60,580 nt of DNA from Clostridiales bacterium (GTDB lineage Bacteria > Bacillota > Clostridia > Oscillospirales > Oscillospiraceae), in NCBI GenBank assembly GCA_004557075.1, contig SFEX01000014.1, positions 1-60,580 of the forward strand, in the 5' to 3' direction. Under the pieces are notes generated by a model. It searched no databases. It saw only the letters and a list, made by a program, of their open reading frames with translations, and had not been told where the DNA came from. This document shows, in pieces, positions 53,026-58,843 of the stretch (position 1 is its first letter; each line of letters begins with the position of its first letter). A program made the translations under genes and the position numbers.

Positions 53026-53054
53026 TTGCGCAGCGCCTACCGGCATGGTAAAAT
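53026..53054 (+). promoter_or_regulatory. Promoter for the plus-strand gene in the early region
   Basis: TTGCGC (53026-53031), a 17-nt spacer and TAAAAT (53049-53054) stand just upstream of the 98-residue plus-strand gene. Confidence 0.45.
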
Positions 53055-53074
53055 TTTGTCGGAGGTGATGCACA

Positions 53075-53371
53075 ATGACGCTTAAAAAGATGCTTGCCTA
53101 TTTAGGCGAGCCGTACTGTACCACGCAAATTGACGGCGAGGATGTTGTCTATCGCAAACTCGGCGATGATTTTGAGTTTGAAGTATCGGGAGTGCGCCCC
53201 GGTAAGTCAAAGTATTCGCTGTATGTCAGACAGCTGCATCCGCATGAGGAGATAGTCGGGATTTACCACAACATTCCCGGCGCGGAAGCGCTGAAAGACT
53301 TGCTCGGCTATTGCTCGGTCAAGTACGGAAATCGTCTAAACCAAATTCAGGTCGAACGCGAAGAGACATAA
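53075..53371 (+). CDS. Hypothetical protein transcribed against the early operon
   Basis: The 98-residue protein starts MTLKKMLAYLGEPYCTTQID, with GGAGGTGATG upstream and a promoter-like sequence. It is mostly beta-rich (DDFEFEVSGVRPGKSKYSLY). It faces the early operon, and its last 53 nt overlap, antisense, the 53-residue gene at 53319-53480. It may be expressed in the lysogen. No domain is recognised. Confidence 0.6.
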   Translation: MTLKKMLAYLGEPYCTTQIDGEDVVYRKLGDDFEFEVSGVRPGKSKYSLYVRQLHPHEEIVGIYHNIPGAEALKDLLGYCSVKYGNRLNQIQVEREET

Positions 53372-53480
53372 CTATAAGCGCCAATTCGTATCGACCCAGC
53401 CCCGAGCGCCGCAGAACCTCTTCGAGCTCTTCTACGCGCTTGGGGTCTTTTTCGATTAGCTCAAATCTCCGCCATTCCAT
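53319..53480 (-). CDS. Small paralogue of the early RHH protein's C-terminal module (53 aa)
   Basis: The 53-codon frame (MEWRRFELIEKDPKRVEELE, ending SLRVRPEFGLDDFRT) has GGAGG 9 nt before the ATG. It aligns along its length with the last 50 residues of the protein at 52600-52998 (FELVDNDPETLAEVEAI, SLRVRPEFNLDDFRE). The match shows it is real and that the module can stand alone. It overlaps the Cro-like gene by 25 nt and a plus-strand gene by 53 nt. Confidence 0.75.
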   Translation of the reverse strand: MEWRRFELIEKDPKRVEELEEVLRRSGLGRYELALIVMSLRVRPEFGLDDFRT

Positions 53481-53728
53481 TGATACAATCCTCCTTGTTT
53501 TATGTTGTAGGCATTTTGTCTACTCGCGGGTAAAAAAATTGCCACGCGTTCGTCCTCTGTTAAGTTAAGTAAATCATGCAGAATTTGGATTTCCTTGGCG
53601 CGGAACTCACTCTTATTATTGATTTTATTTAAGAGTCCTTGATATGAGATGCCGAGTTTCTTCGCAATGAACTGGATTTTATAACCCGACTGCTTAATCT
53701 TTTTGCGCAGCAACTCTGTGTCGGTCAT
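53456..53728 (-). CDS. Cro-like HTH regulator, first gene of the early operon
   Basis: The 90-residue protein has a Cro/CI HTH (MTDTELLRKKIKQSGYKIQF, then IAKKLGISYQGLLNKINNKS). It is read from a consensus promoter divergent from the CI-like gene, the layout of a lambdoid-type genetic switch. A copy of the operator-like motif gtaggcattttgtctac lies within its coding sequence (near 53504). Confidence 0.8.
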   Translation of the reverse strand: MTDTELLRKKIKQSGYKIQFIAKKLGISYQGLLNKINNKSEFRAKEIQILHDLLNLTEDERVAIFLPASRQNAYNIKQGGLYQWNGGDLS

Positions 53729-53744
53729 GTATTCATCCCTCCTT

Positions 53745-53861
53745 TCACGTTGTAGTCATTTCGTCTACATTTCGGATAATAGCATCTCGTCGGCAAATTG
53801 TCAACACTTTTTTCTTAAAATCTAAAAATTTGTTGACATTTCGTCCACTTGAGATTATAAT
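53745..53861. promoter_or_regulatory. Lysogeny switch: divergent promoters and operators
   Basis: Rightward (repressor): TTGACA (53833-53838), 17 nt, TATAAT (53856-53861). Leftward (early): TTGACA (53799-53804), 17 nt, TATTAT (53776-53781). The motif GTAG-CATTTCGTCTAC occurs near 53751, and variants near 53504 and inside the rightward promoter (ttgacatttcgtccact). These are likely operators for the CI/Cro pair. Confidence 0.85.
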
Positions 53862-53886
53862 GTTTTATAGTAAGAGAGGTGAGAGA

Positions 53887-54243
53887 ATGAACACGATAGG
53901 TAATAGAATCAGACTTCGCCGCGAGGAGTTGGGTCTTTCGCAGGATGAGCTCGCTAAAATGACGGGTTATAAATCGCGTTCATCCATAAATAAAATAGAG
54001 CTCGACCAGCGCAATCTCAGGCAGTCAAAAATCAAAGCTATAGCCGACGCGCTCAAAACAACGCCCGCCTATCTCATGGGCTGGGAGGATGATCCCAAGC
54101 CCGCGGACAATAAAAAAGACGCCCCCGCGTTAAGCGAGAGCGTAGTGCAGTTAGCTAAGGTTATCGAACAGCTGTCTCCCGAAAATCAGAAGACGCTTGC
54201 TGCTGTCGCAAAAGGTCTTCTGCGAGATCAGTCAGAAAACTGA
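53887..54243 (+). CDS. CI-like repressor
   Basis: The 118-residue protein starts MNTIGNRIRLRREELGLSQD; the HTH spans about 4-62 (LAKMTGYKSRSSINKIELDQ), followed by a short linker and helical oligomerisation tail. AGAGAGGTGAGAG precedes the ATG at 53887. It lacks a LexA-like autoprotease domain, so induction must work by another route. The last 49 nt of the gene are duplicated 626 bp downstream. Confidence 0.85.
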   Translation: MNTIGNRIRLRREELGLSQDELAKMTGYKSRSSINKIELDQRNLRQSKIKAIADALKTTPAYLMGWEDDPKPADNKKDAPALSESVVQLAKVIEQLSPENQKTLAAVAKGLLRDQSEN

Positions 54244-54244
54244 T
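54196..54244 (+). repeat. 49-bp direct repeat, copy 1 (3' end of repressor gene)
   Basis: Identical over 49 bp to 54822-54870. It begins cttgctgctgtcgcaaaagg and ends with the repressor's stop codon region. The two copies bracket the nuclease gene and the ncRNA. Confidence 0.95.
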
Positions 54245-54280
54245 AATCAAATAGAACATTAGAAAGAGATACCTTGCTCG

Positions 54281-54634
54281 ATGGAAGTTGTCGGTAAATA
54301 CGTAGAAAAATTTAATCAGCTAACCGGCCAGTCTCTTGAATGCAGGGATGTTTTTCAGTCAGAAGGTCTTTGTGTACACATCGAAAAGCGCCATCCCGAT
54401 TGTGTGGCGGAGATCCCCAACATACCTCTGATACTTGCAAGCCCGGACTACATCGGGCGCAATCCTAAAGAGAAGAACAGCGTGGAACTGGTCAAGCGTA
54501 TGGGCGACAACTTGATGGTATGCGTCAAACTCGACCTCAAGAGCAATTACTTCTTCGTAGCTACGCTTTTTAAGATCAGCGATTCTAAGCTCAAGAACCG
54601 CATAGCGAGCGGCAGGCTTAAAAAATACAATTGA
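54281..54634 (+). CDS. PBECR-type (barnase/EndoU/colicin/RelE-like) nuclease
   Basis: The 117-residue protein has the pattern HIEKRHPDCVAEIPNIPLIL, then SPDYIGRNPKEKNSVELVKR, then LDLKSNYFFVATLFKIS and RIASGRLKKYN. This resembles the phage PBECR nuclease domains, predicted RNases found free or in polyvalent proteins. Likely catalytic residues are the His, the Lys/Arg cluster and the Ser-Gly-Arg tail. It follows the repressor, so it is probably expressed in lysogens. Superinfection defence or toxin activity is plausible but untested. Confidence 0.65.
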   Translation: MEVVGKYVEKFNQLTGQSLECRDVFQSEGLCVHIEKRHPDCVAEIPNIPLILASPDYIGRNPKEKNSVELVKRMGDNLMVCVKLDLKSNYFFVATLFKISDSKLKNRIASGRLKKYN

Positions 54635-54659
54635 CAAATTAACAATATCCGTGTATTAT
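54631..54659 (+). promoter_or_regulatory. Consensus promoter of the ncRNA
   Basis: TTGACA (54631-54636), 17 nt, TATTAT (54654-54659). The -35 box overlaps the stop codon of the nuclease gene. No ribosome binding site and frame follow before the terminator, so the product is likely RNA. Confidence 0.85.
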
Positions 54660-54665
54660 ATAAGC

Positions 54666-54808
54666 GCAAAGATCATATAACATCTTTGGGGTTTGAGGTC
54701 GGAAAGGCTCCCGACACTCCCGAAAGGGAACCTGAGATGCAGGATACGCCGCCCTGCCGAAACCCAATATTGTGCCGCAAGCGCTTATTGCTTGCGGCAT
54801 TCATTTTT
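54666..54808 (+). ncRNA. Unidentified structured small RNA, about 140 nt
   Basis: The span runs from the predicted start (about 54666) to an intrinsic terminator. An outer stem can form from TTGGGGTTT (54686-54694) and AAACCCAA (54760-54767, one bulge). Inside are hairpins GTCGG/CCGAC (54698-54715), TCCC-GAAA-GGGA with a GNRA loop (54718-54729) and CCTG-AGATG-CAGG (54731-54743). No known RNA family is recognised. It lies in the lysogeny region, so it may regulate phage or host functions. Confidence 0.7.
54773..54808 (+). terminator. Terminator of the ncRNA
   Basis: A perfect 10-bp stem (tgccgcaagc / gcttgcggca), a 7-nt loop and a T-rich run. Confidence 0.88.
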
Positions 54809-54921
54809 TATCTTTGATTTTCTTGCTGCTGTCGCAAAAGGTCTTCTGCGAGATCAGTCAGAAAACTGATCGCCCGCTCGTCCAGTTGTGCCAATAGATC
54901 GTACCATTCTTCGCTACTCAT
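54808..54921 (-). CDS. Putative 37-residue ORF antisense to the duplicated segment
   Basis: MSSEEWYDLLAQLDERAISF starts a 37-codon frame ending LRQQQENQR, with AGGA about 7 nt before the ATG. Much of it is the antisense reading of the 49-bp duplicated repressor end. It is helical and similar in character to HTH-protein tails, so it may be the remnant of a regulator gene or fortuitous. Confidence 0.3.
   Translation of the reverse strand: MSSEEWYDLLAQLDERAISFLTDLAEDLLRQQQENQR
54822..54870 (+). repeat. 49-bp direct repeat, copy 2
   Basis: Exact match of 54196-54244, out of coding context on the plus strand. It closes the segment that carries the nuclease and ncRNA. Confidence 0.95.
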
Positions 54922-55001
54922 CTTTCAGTTCCTTTCCTCGATCTTAACACAACTCGCTCCTTCGGGTCGGGGAGTGCCAGCATCGGTTGTATATGGCTGC
55001 T

Positions 55002-55029
55002 TTGTCTGATTGAGATACTATCATATAAT
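55002..55029 (+). promoter_or_regulatory. Promoter upstream of the 123-residue gene
   Basis: TTGTCT (55002-55007), 16 nt, TATAAT (55024-55029), about 90 nt before the start codon at 55120. Confidence 0.6.
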
Positions 55030-55119
55030 CTGCATCTAATCAAGACAATTTTATGTTTTTGGCTAATTGCCCAAAAAATCATTATGCATTTTAATAATTT
55101 TGTACAGGGAGGTAATCAC

Positions 55120-55491
55120 ATGGAAGAAAAAATTGCTCTGCTGCGTAAGACCTTGGATGAGGTCATGCCTCGCTGCTCCGCAGTCGAGGAGCTGGGCAAC
55201 GCGCTGCACTCGCGCGGGATAGACTTCGTGCGGTTTGTGGACGAACCAGACCCCGCAGTAATCGCGGATGGTTGGGAACGTCCCATAAGTTTCAACGAGC
55301 TCGGCCCCGATTACACTATTGAAGCGATACGGACGCGCATAGACGCTGCGTGGGCGGAGTATGAGAAAGAGCAAAAAGCTTGCTGCAATGTTCAATCAAT
55401 AGATACTCTCCGTGAAATCTACGAGACACGGCAGGCGATCCGCGAGGAGAGCCGCATTCAGCAAGCCATTGACCGTGATTTCAAGGACTGA
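55120..55491 (+). CDS. Hypothetical lysogeny-region protein
   Basis: The 123-residue protein starts MEEKIALLRKTLDEVMPRCS and is mainly helical and acidic (FVRFVDEPDPAVIADGWERP). GGGAGG lies before the ATG at 55120; the longer frame lacks a ribosome site. It precedes the integrase in the same direction. No domain is recognised. Confidence 0.6.
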   Translation: MEEKIALLRKTLDEVMPRCSAVEELGNALHSRGIDFVRFVDEPDPAVIADGWERPISFNELGPDYTIEAIRTRIDAAWAEYEKEQKACCNVQSIDTLREIYETRQAIREESRIQQAIDRDFKD

Positions 55492-55509
55492 GTGTAATTA
55501 AAAATAAAA

Positions 55510-55545
55510 TAGCCGCCCTCCGTCTCGCACACGGAAAGCGGCTGC
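55510..55545 (+). terminator. Hairpin upstream of integrase
   Basis: Two-part stem agccgc/gcggct and tccgt/acgga around a 7-nt loop, 100 nt before the integrase start. It could be a terminator or a control structure; no long T run follows. Confidence 0.45.
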
Positions 55546-55649
55546 ACCGAATGATTACAAAGGAGACCACACTACCTGTCGCATTTGAACCCCTCGGCAC
55601 TCCTATTGTATCAGTTCGGCATGACTTTTACAAGGAGGAAATTTACAAA

Positions 55650-56759
55650 ATGAAGAAGGAGAACCCAAAACTTTGCACAAAGGCGATCACTCTGCCCGAT
55701 GGCACTCGAAAGTATGTCCGGGCGAAAACAAAAGAAGCACTGGAGGAAAAGGTAACACAGCTGCGCATGGAGCAGCGCGCGGGCGTGAACATCGCCGATA
55801 ACACAACCTTCTCTGAGTTTGCGCAGATGTGGGTGGACGTGTACAAGCGGCCCCATCTTAGCAAGTCGGGGCTCGATGACCTGCTGCGCACCCTAAATCG
55901 CCTCATCATGCCCACGCTTGCCTCCTACAAGCTGCGCGATATTAAGCCTGTGCATATTCAGCGCATGATGGCAGACATCTCCGGCTATTCGCATCGTTCT
56001 CAATCAAAGGCTCTCGCCACAGCGCGGGCGGTCTTTGACGCTGCGGTGGACAACAACATCATAATGCGATCTCCGGTACCCACGACACTTAAAGCCCGGG
56101 GAAAAATGACCGAGGAGAAAACCCCGTTGACCCGGGAACAGACCGACCGACTTCTGACCGCGGTCGAGGGCACACGCGCATACGCTCCCGTCGTGCTGAT
56201 GCTCGGGCTCGGACTGCGTCGTGAGGAGGCTCTCGGTCTTATGTGGGCGGACATCGACTTCGGCGCACACTGTGTTCATGTACGACGCACCAATGTGTTT
56301 TCCGATTCGACAAACGTCGTCAGTGAGAACATGAAGAGCGCGGCGGCGAAACGCGACATCCCCATGGCTCCGTGGGTAGAGGAGGCGCTGCTGAAAGTGC
56401 ATCGTCTCGATGCTCAGAGCTTGTACGTCGCCCCCGCCGCGGATGGACGACCGATGACACCCGCGTCTTTCCGGAGCGCTTGGCGGGCGGTAACGAGTCG
56501 CACAACATATGATCCGGAGCTCCTCGGCACACCCGTCCCGAAACACCCCGAGATCATCCGCACTCTGGACTTTCACGCACATCCCCATCTGCTCAGACAT
56601 ACCTGTGTTACCCGCTGGGTAGAGGACGGGCTGACGCCGAAGGAAGTGCAGTATCTGGCGGGTCACTCCACGCCCAATTTGACTATGGGCGTGTACGCGC
56701 ATTACGACAGGGCAGGCCAGTTTACGGAGACTGCCGCAAAGCTTCGCGCGCTTGGCTGA
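55650..56759 (+). CDS. int: Tyrosine recombinase integrase
   Basis: The 369-residue protein has an N-terminal arm-binding AP2-like region (KAITLPDGTRKYVRAKTKEA), a SAM-like core-binding domain (about 65-150) and a catalytic domain with R in GLGLRREEAL (about 190), HLLRHT (about 313), AGHST (about 337) and the nucleophile Tyr in YAHYDR (about 351). It catalyses integration at and excision from the tRNA-Lys site 150 bp away. AAGGAGG precedes the ATG at 55650; an upstream in-frame start is unsupported. Confidence 0.95.
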   Translation: MKKENPKLCTKAITLPDGTRKYVRAKTKEALEEKVTQLRMEQRAGVNIADNTTFSEFAQMWVDVYKRPHLSKSGLDDLLRTLNRLIMPTLASYKLRDIKPVHIQRMMADISGYSHRSQSKALATARAVFDAAVDNNIIMRSPVPTTLKARGKMTEEKTPLTREQTDRLLTAVEGTRAYAPVVLMLGLGLRREEALGLMWADIDFGAHCVHVRRTNVFSDSTNVVSENMKSAAAKRDIPMAPWVEEALLKVHRLDAQSLYVAPAADGRPMTPASFRSAWRAVTSRTTYDPELLGTPVPKHPEIIRTLDFHAHPHLLRHTCVTRWVEDGLTPKEVQYLAGHSTPNLTMGVYAHYDRAGQFTETAAKLRALG

Positions 56760-56784
56760 ATAACCGTATAACCCCTGCTTTTTA

Positions 56785-56808
56785 GGTGCAACAATGGTGC
56801 AACACTTT
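56785..56808. repeat. Motif B, right copy (putative integrase arm site)
   Basis: Two direct copies of GGTGCAACA separated by 3 nt, then CTTT, as at 1919. It lies 101 bp inside attR. Confidence 0.65.
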
Positions 56809-56871
56809 GGGGCATTTCAGCCCCGAAAACGGCCAAAAACAGCCTAATTACTGGCAATGTAAATAAATAAC

Positions 56872-56908
56872 AAAAAGCCCTGAAACCATTGAAATTTCAG
56901 GACTTTTC
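56872..56908 (-). terminator. Phage-supplied terminator for tRNA-Lys
   Basis: On the minus strand a 12-bp stem (aaagtcctgaaa with tttcagggcttt, one G-T pair) and a T-rich run follow directly after the tRNA-Lys CCA. It replaces the host terminator now stranded at attL. Confidence 0.75.
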
Positions 56909-56909
56909 G

Positions 56910-56956
56910 TGGTGCTCCAGCGGGGATTCGAACCCCGGACACCCTGCTTAAAAGGC
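56910..56956. other. attR, prophage right attachment site
   Basis: 47 bp identical to 1766-1812. It forms the 3' part of the intact tRNA-Lys, so integration preserved the gene. Confidence 0.95.
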
Positions 56957-56985
56957 AGGTGCTCTGCCTACTGAGCTACTGGGGC
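56910..56985 (-). tRNA. tRNA-Lys (UUU)
   Basis: The 76-nt cloverleaf with anticodon loop CTTTTAA and an encoded CCA is the integration target. The acceptor stem GCCCCAG/CTGGAGC has a C-A mismatch at the third pair. The 3' portion comes from the attachment core and is identical in attL. Confidence 0.93.
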
Positions 56986-57000
56986 GTTTTAAATGCAATT

Positions 57001-57074
57001 TGGCTGGGATGGCGGGACTCGAACCCACTATATCAGAGTCAAAGTCTGAGGTGTTACCATTACACTACATCCCA
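57001..57074 (-). tRNA. tRNA-Gln (UUG)
   Basis: 74-nt cloverleaf, acceptor TGGGATG/CATCCCA, anticodon loop CTTTGAC, encoded CCA. Fourth gene of the leftward tRNA cluster. Confidence 0.93.
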
Positions 57075-57130
57075 CCATCTATATCTTTATTGTCAGCAAA
57101 GGCCGGGCTTTTGTCCGGCCTTCGCTTACA

Positions 57131-57208
<78 letters not shown>

Positions 57209-57220
57209 ATATTATACTTT

Positions 57221-57297
57221 TGGCACGCCAAGAGGGATTCGAACCCCCGACCTACTGCTTAGAAGGCAGTTGCTCTATCCTGCTGAGCTATTGGCGC
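57221..57297 (-). tRNA. tRNA-Arg (UCU)
   Basis: 77-nt cloverleaf, anticodon loop CTTCTAA, acceptor GCGCCAA/TTGGCGT with a terminal G-T pair, encoded CCA. Confidence 0.93.
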
Positions 57298-57317
57298 ATA
57301 TCGCTGAGCCGCTTATA

Positions 57318-57391
57318 TGGAGCGGGCGATGGGAATCGAACCCACGTATCCAGCTTGGAAGGCTGGTGTTCTACCATTGAACTACGCCCGC
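57318..57391 (-). tRNA. tRNA-Gly (UCC)
   Basis: 74-nt cloverleaf, acceptor GCGGGCG/CGCCCGC, anticodon loop CTTCCAA, encoded CCA. First gene of the cluster. Confidence 0.93.
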
Positions 57392-57419
57392 ATGCTCACT
57401 CCCTATATTCAGCCTAAAG

Positions 57420-57448
57420 ATAATAACAATAAAAATGCAAATTGTCAA
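57420..57448 (-). promoter_or_regulatory. Promoter of the tRNA cluster
   Basis: On the minus strand TTGACA (57443-57448), 17 nt, TATTAT (57420-57425), about 30 nt upstream of tRNA-Gly. It drives Gly-Arg-His-Gln-Lys as one transcript. Confidence 0.85.
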
Positions 57449-57493
57449 TATTTTTGCCGCAAAAATTTTTGAAAGTCAAAAAAATAATTTGTG

Positions 57494-57522
57494 TTGCATT
57501 ACTCTCCGCTTTTTTGTATAAT
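57494..57522 (+). promoter_or_regulatory. Promoter of the 105-residue gene
   Basis: TTGCAT (57494-57499), 17 nt, TATAAT (57517-57522), about 48 nt before the start codon. Confidence 0.75.
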
Positions 57523-57569
57523 GCTTCTGTTATATATAAGCCCGTTCGCATATTCATTGGAGGTATCGT

Positions 57570-57887
57570 ATGATTGAATTAACCATGCAGGTCAGCGAAT
57601 TTGATTACACGGAAACGCTCGATACATTTCTTCCGGACCTCATTAAGATCCTGTCGGAAAGTCCCGGCGTTAATCCCCTCATTCGCAAATGCGTGGGAGC
57701 TTCGCCCGAGTTTTCCAAAAAGGTTGTTAAGGGCATCCTCGCCGCAATGACCGCAAAGCAGAAAGAGAGCCTCACTGTTAAGTTCCTGAACGTCTACGCC
57801 GATAAGCTCGTTGCTCAGGTCAATGAGGTCGCCGCTAAAAACGGCATCGTCATTACACTCGATAACGCAGTAGCTACTATTAAATAA
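57570..57887 (+). CDS. Hypothetical protein
   Basis: The 105-residue, largely helical protein starts MIELTMQVSEFDYTETLDTF and ends GIVITLDNAVATIK. GGAGG lies before the ATG. It is a single-gene unit with its own promoter and terminator in host DNA. No domain is recognised; small helical proteins of this sort are common in Clostridia. Confidence 0.7.
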   Translation: MIELTMQVSEFDYTETLDTFLPDLIKILSESPGVNPLIRKCVGASPEFSKKVVKGILAAMTAKQKESLTVKFLNVYADKLVAQVNEVAAKNGIVITLDNAVATIK

Positions 57888-57899
57888 AGAAGCCCCATG

Positions 57900-57936
57900 A
57901 GAAAAGTCCGACAGCAGTTCCATGCTGCCGGACTTT
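57900..57936 (+). terminator. Intrinsic terminator
   Basis: Stem aaaagtccg/cggacttt extended by cagca/tgctg with one mismatch and a 6-nt loop. Confidence 0.85.
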
Positions 57937-57959
57937 TCAGCATATTTGCCCCGAGGCTA

Positions 57960-57988
57960 TTTACAAAGCGTTGTTTATGTGTTATAAT
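57960..57988 (+). promoter_or_regulatory. Promoter of the DUF134-NifX gene
   Basis: TTTACA (57960-57965), 17 nt, TATAAT (57983-57988). Confidence 0.75.
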
Positions 57989-58018
57989 CGACATATGTCG
58001 AAAACGGAGGTGGCGCCC

Positions 58019-58789
58019 ATGCCAAGACCGCAGAGGTGCAGAAGAATATGCTGTGAGCCGGAATACGAAAAATTCCGCCCCTCGGAGGCTGCCGATACCG
58101 GCACGGTCGTGCTGACGCTCGACGAGTTCGAGGTCATACGGCTGGTCGATCTTGAAAAGCAGACCCACGAAATGTGCGCGCAGCAGATGGACATATCCCG
58201 CACAACGGTCACGGAGATATGCGAGAGCGCGCGGTATAAGATCGCCGACTGTATCGTCAACGGCAAAGAGCTAATCATATCCGGCGGAAACTACAGGCTG
58301 TGCGAGGGCGGCGGCGTCGAGGGATGCCGCGAAAACTGCACTCGCCGGGAAAACCTAAATATCTGTCTTGAGAAAGGAAGTAATGTTATGAGAATTGCAG
58401 TCACCTATGAAGACGGTCAGGTCTTTCAGCACTTCGGACACACGGAACGTTTCGAGGTATACGACGTTGAAAACGGCAAGGTCGTGCTGAAAACGCTTGT
58501 CAACACCAACGGCTCGGGTCACGGCGCGCTTGCGGATGTGCTCAAAAAGCTCGGCGCCGACGTGCTCATTTGCGGCGGTATCGGCGGCGGCGCGAAAAGG
58601 GCGCTCGACGAGGCCGGCATCAAGCTCTACGGCGGTGTCACCGGCGAGTGCGACAAGGTTGTCGAAGCGTTTCTTGCGGGCAATCTTGACTACAATCCCG
58701 ATGTCAAGTGCAGTCACCACGAGCACGAGCACGGCGACGGCGAGCATACCTGCGGCGACCACGGCTGCGGAAATCACGGCTGCCACTGA
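58019..58789 (+). CDS. DUF134 HTH fused to a NifX/NafY-type dinitrogenase cofactor domain
   Basis: The 256-residue protein has an N-terminal DUF134 part (MPRPQRCRRICCEPEYEKFR, then LTLDEFEVIRLVDLEKQTHE and a sigma-4-like HTH, about 1-95). A Cys-rich hinge follows (EGCRENCTRRENLNIC), then a NifX/NifB-C-like domain (MRIAVTYEDGQVFQHFGHTE, ICGGIGGGAKRALDEAGIKL). The tail is His/Cys-rich (HHEHEHGDGEHTCGDHGCGN) and probably binds metal. It may sense or handle iron-sulfur or molybdenum cofactors. GGAGG precedes the ATG at 58019. Confidence 0.8.
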   Translation: MPRPQRCRRICCEPEYEKFRPSEAADTGTVVLTLDEFEVIRLVDLEKQTHEMCAQQMDISRTTVTEICESARYKIADCIVNGKELIISGGNYRLCEGGGVEGCRENCTRRENLNICLEKGSNVMRIAVTYEDGQVFQHFGHTERFEVYDVENGKVVLKTLVNTNGSGHGALADVLKKLGADVLICGGIGGGAKRALDEAGIKLYGGVTGECDKVVEAFLAGNLDYNPDVKCSHHEHEHGDGEHTCGDHGCGNHGCH

Positions 58790-58804
58790 GCTAAACAGCA
58801 TATT

Positions 58805-58837
58805 GAAAATGCAGTGCGTAAAACGCACTGCATTTTC
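58805..58837. terminator. Bidirectional terminator
   Basis: A perfect 14-bp stem (gaaaatgcagtgcg / cgcactgcattttc) with a 5-nt loop between the convergent NifX-fusion and glutamine synthetase genes. Confidence 0.9.
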
Positions 58838-58843
58838 TCATAT

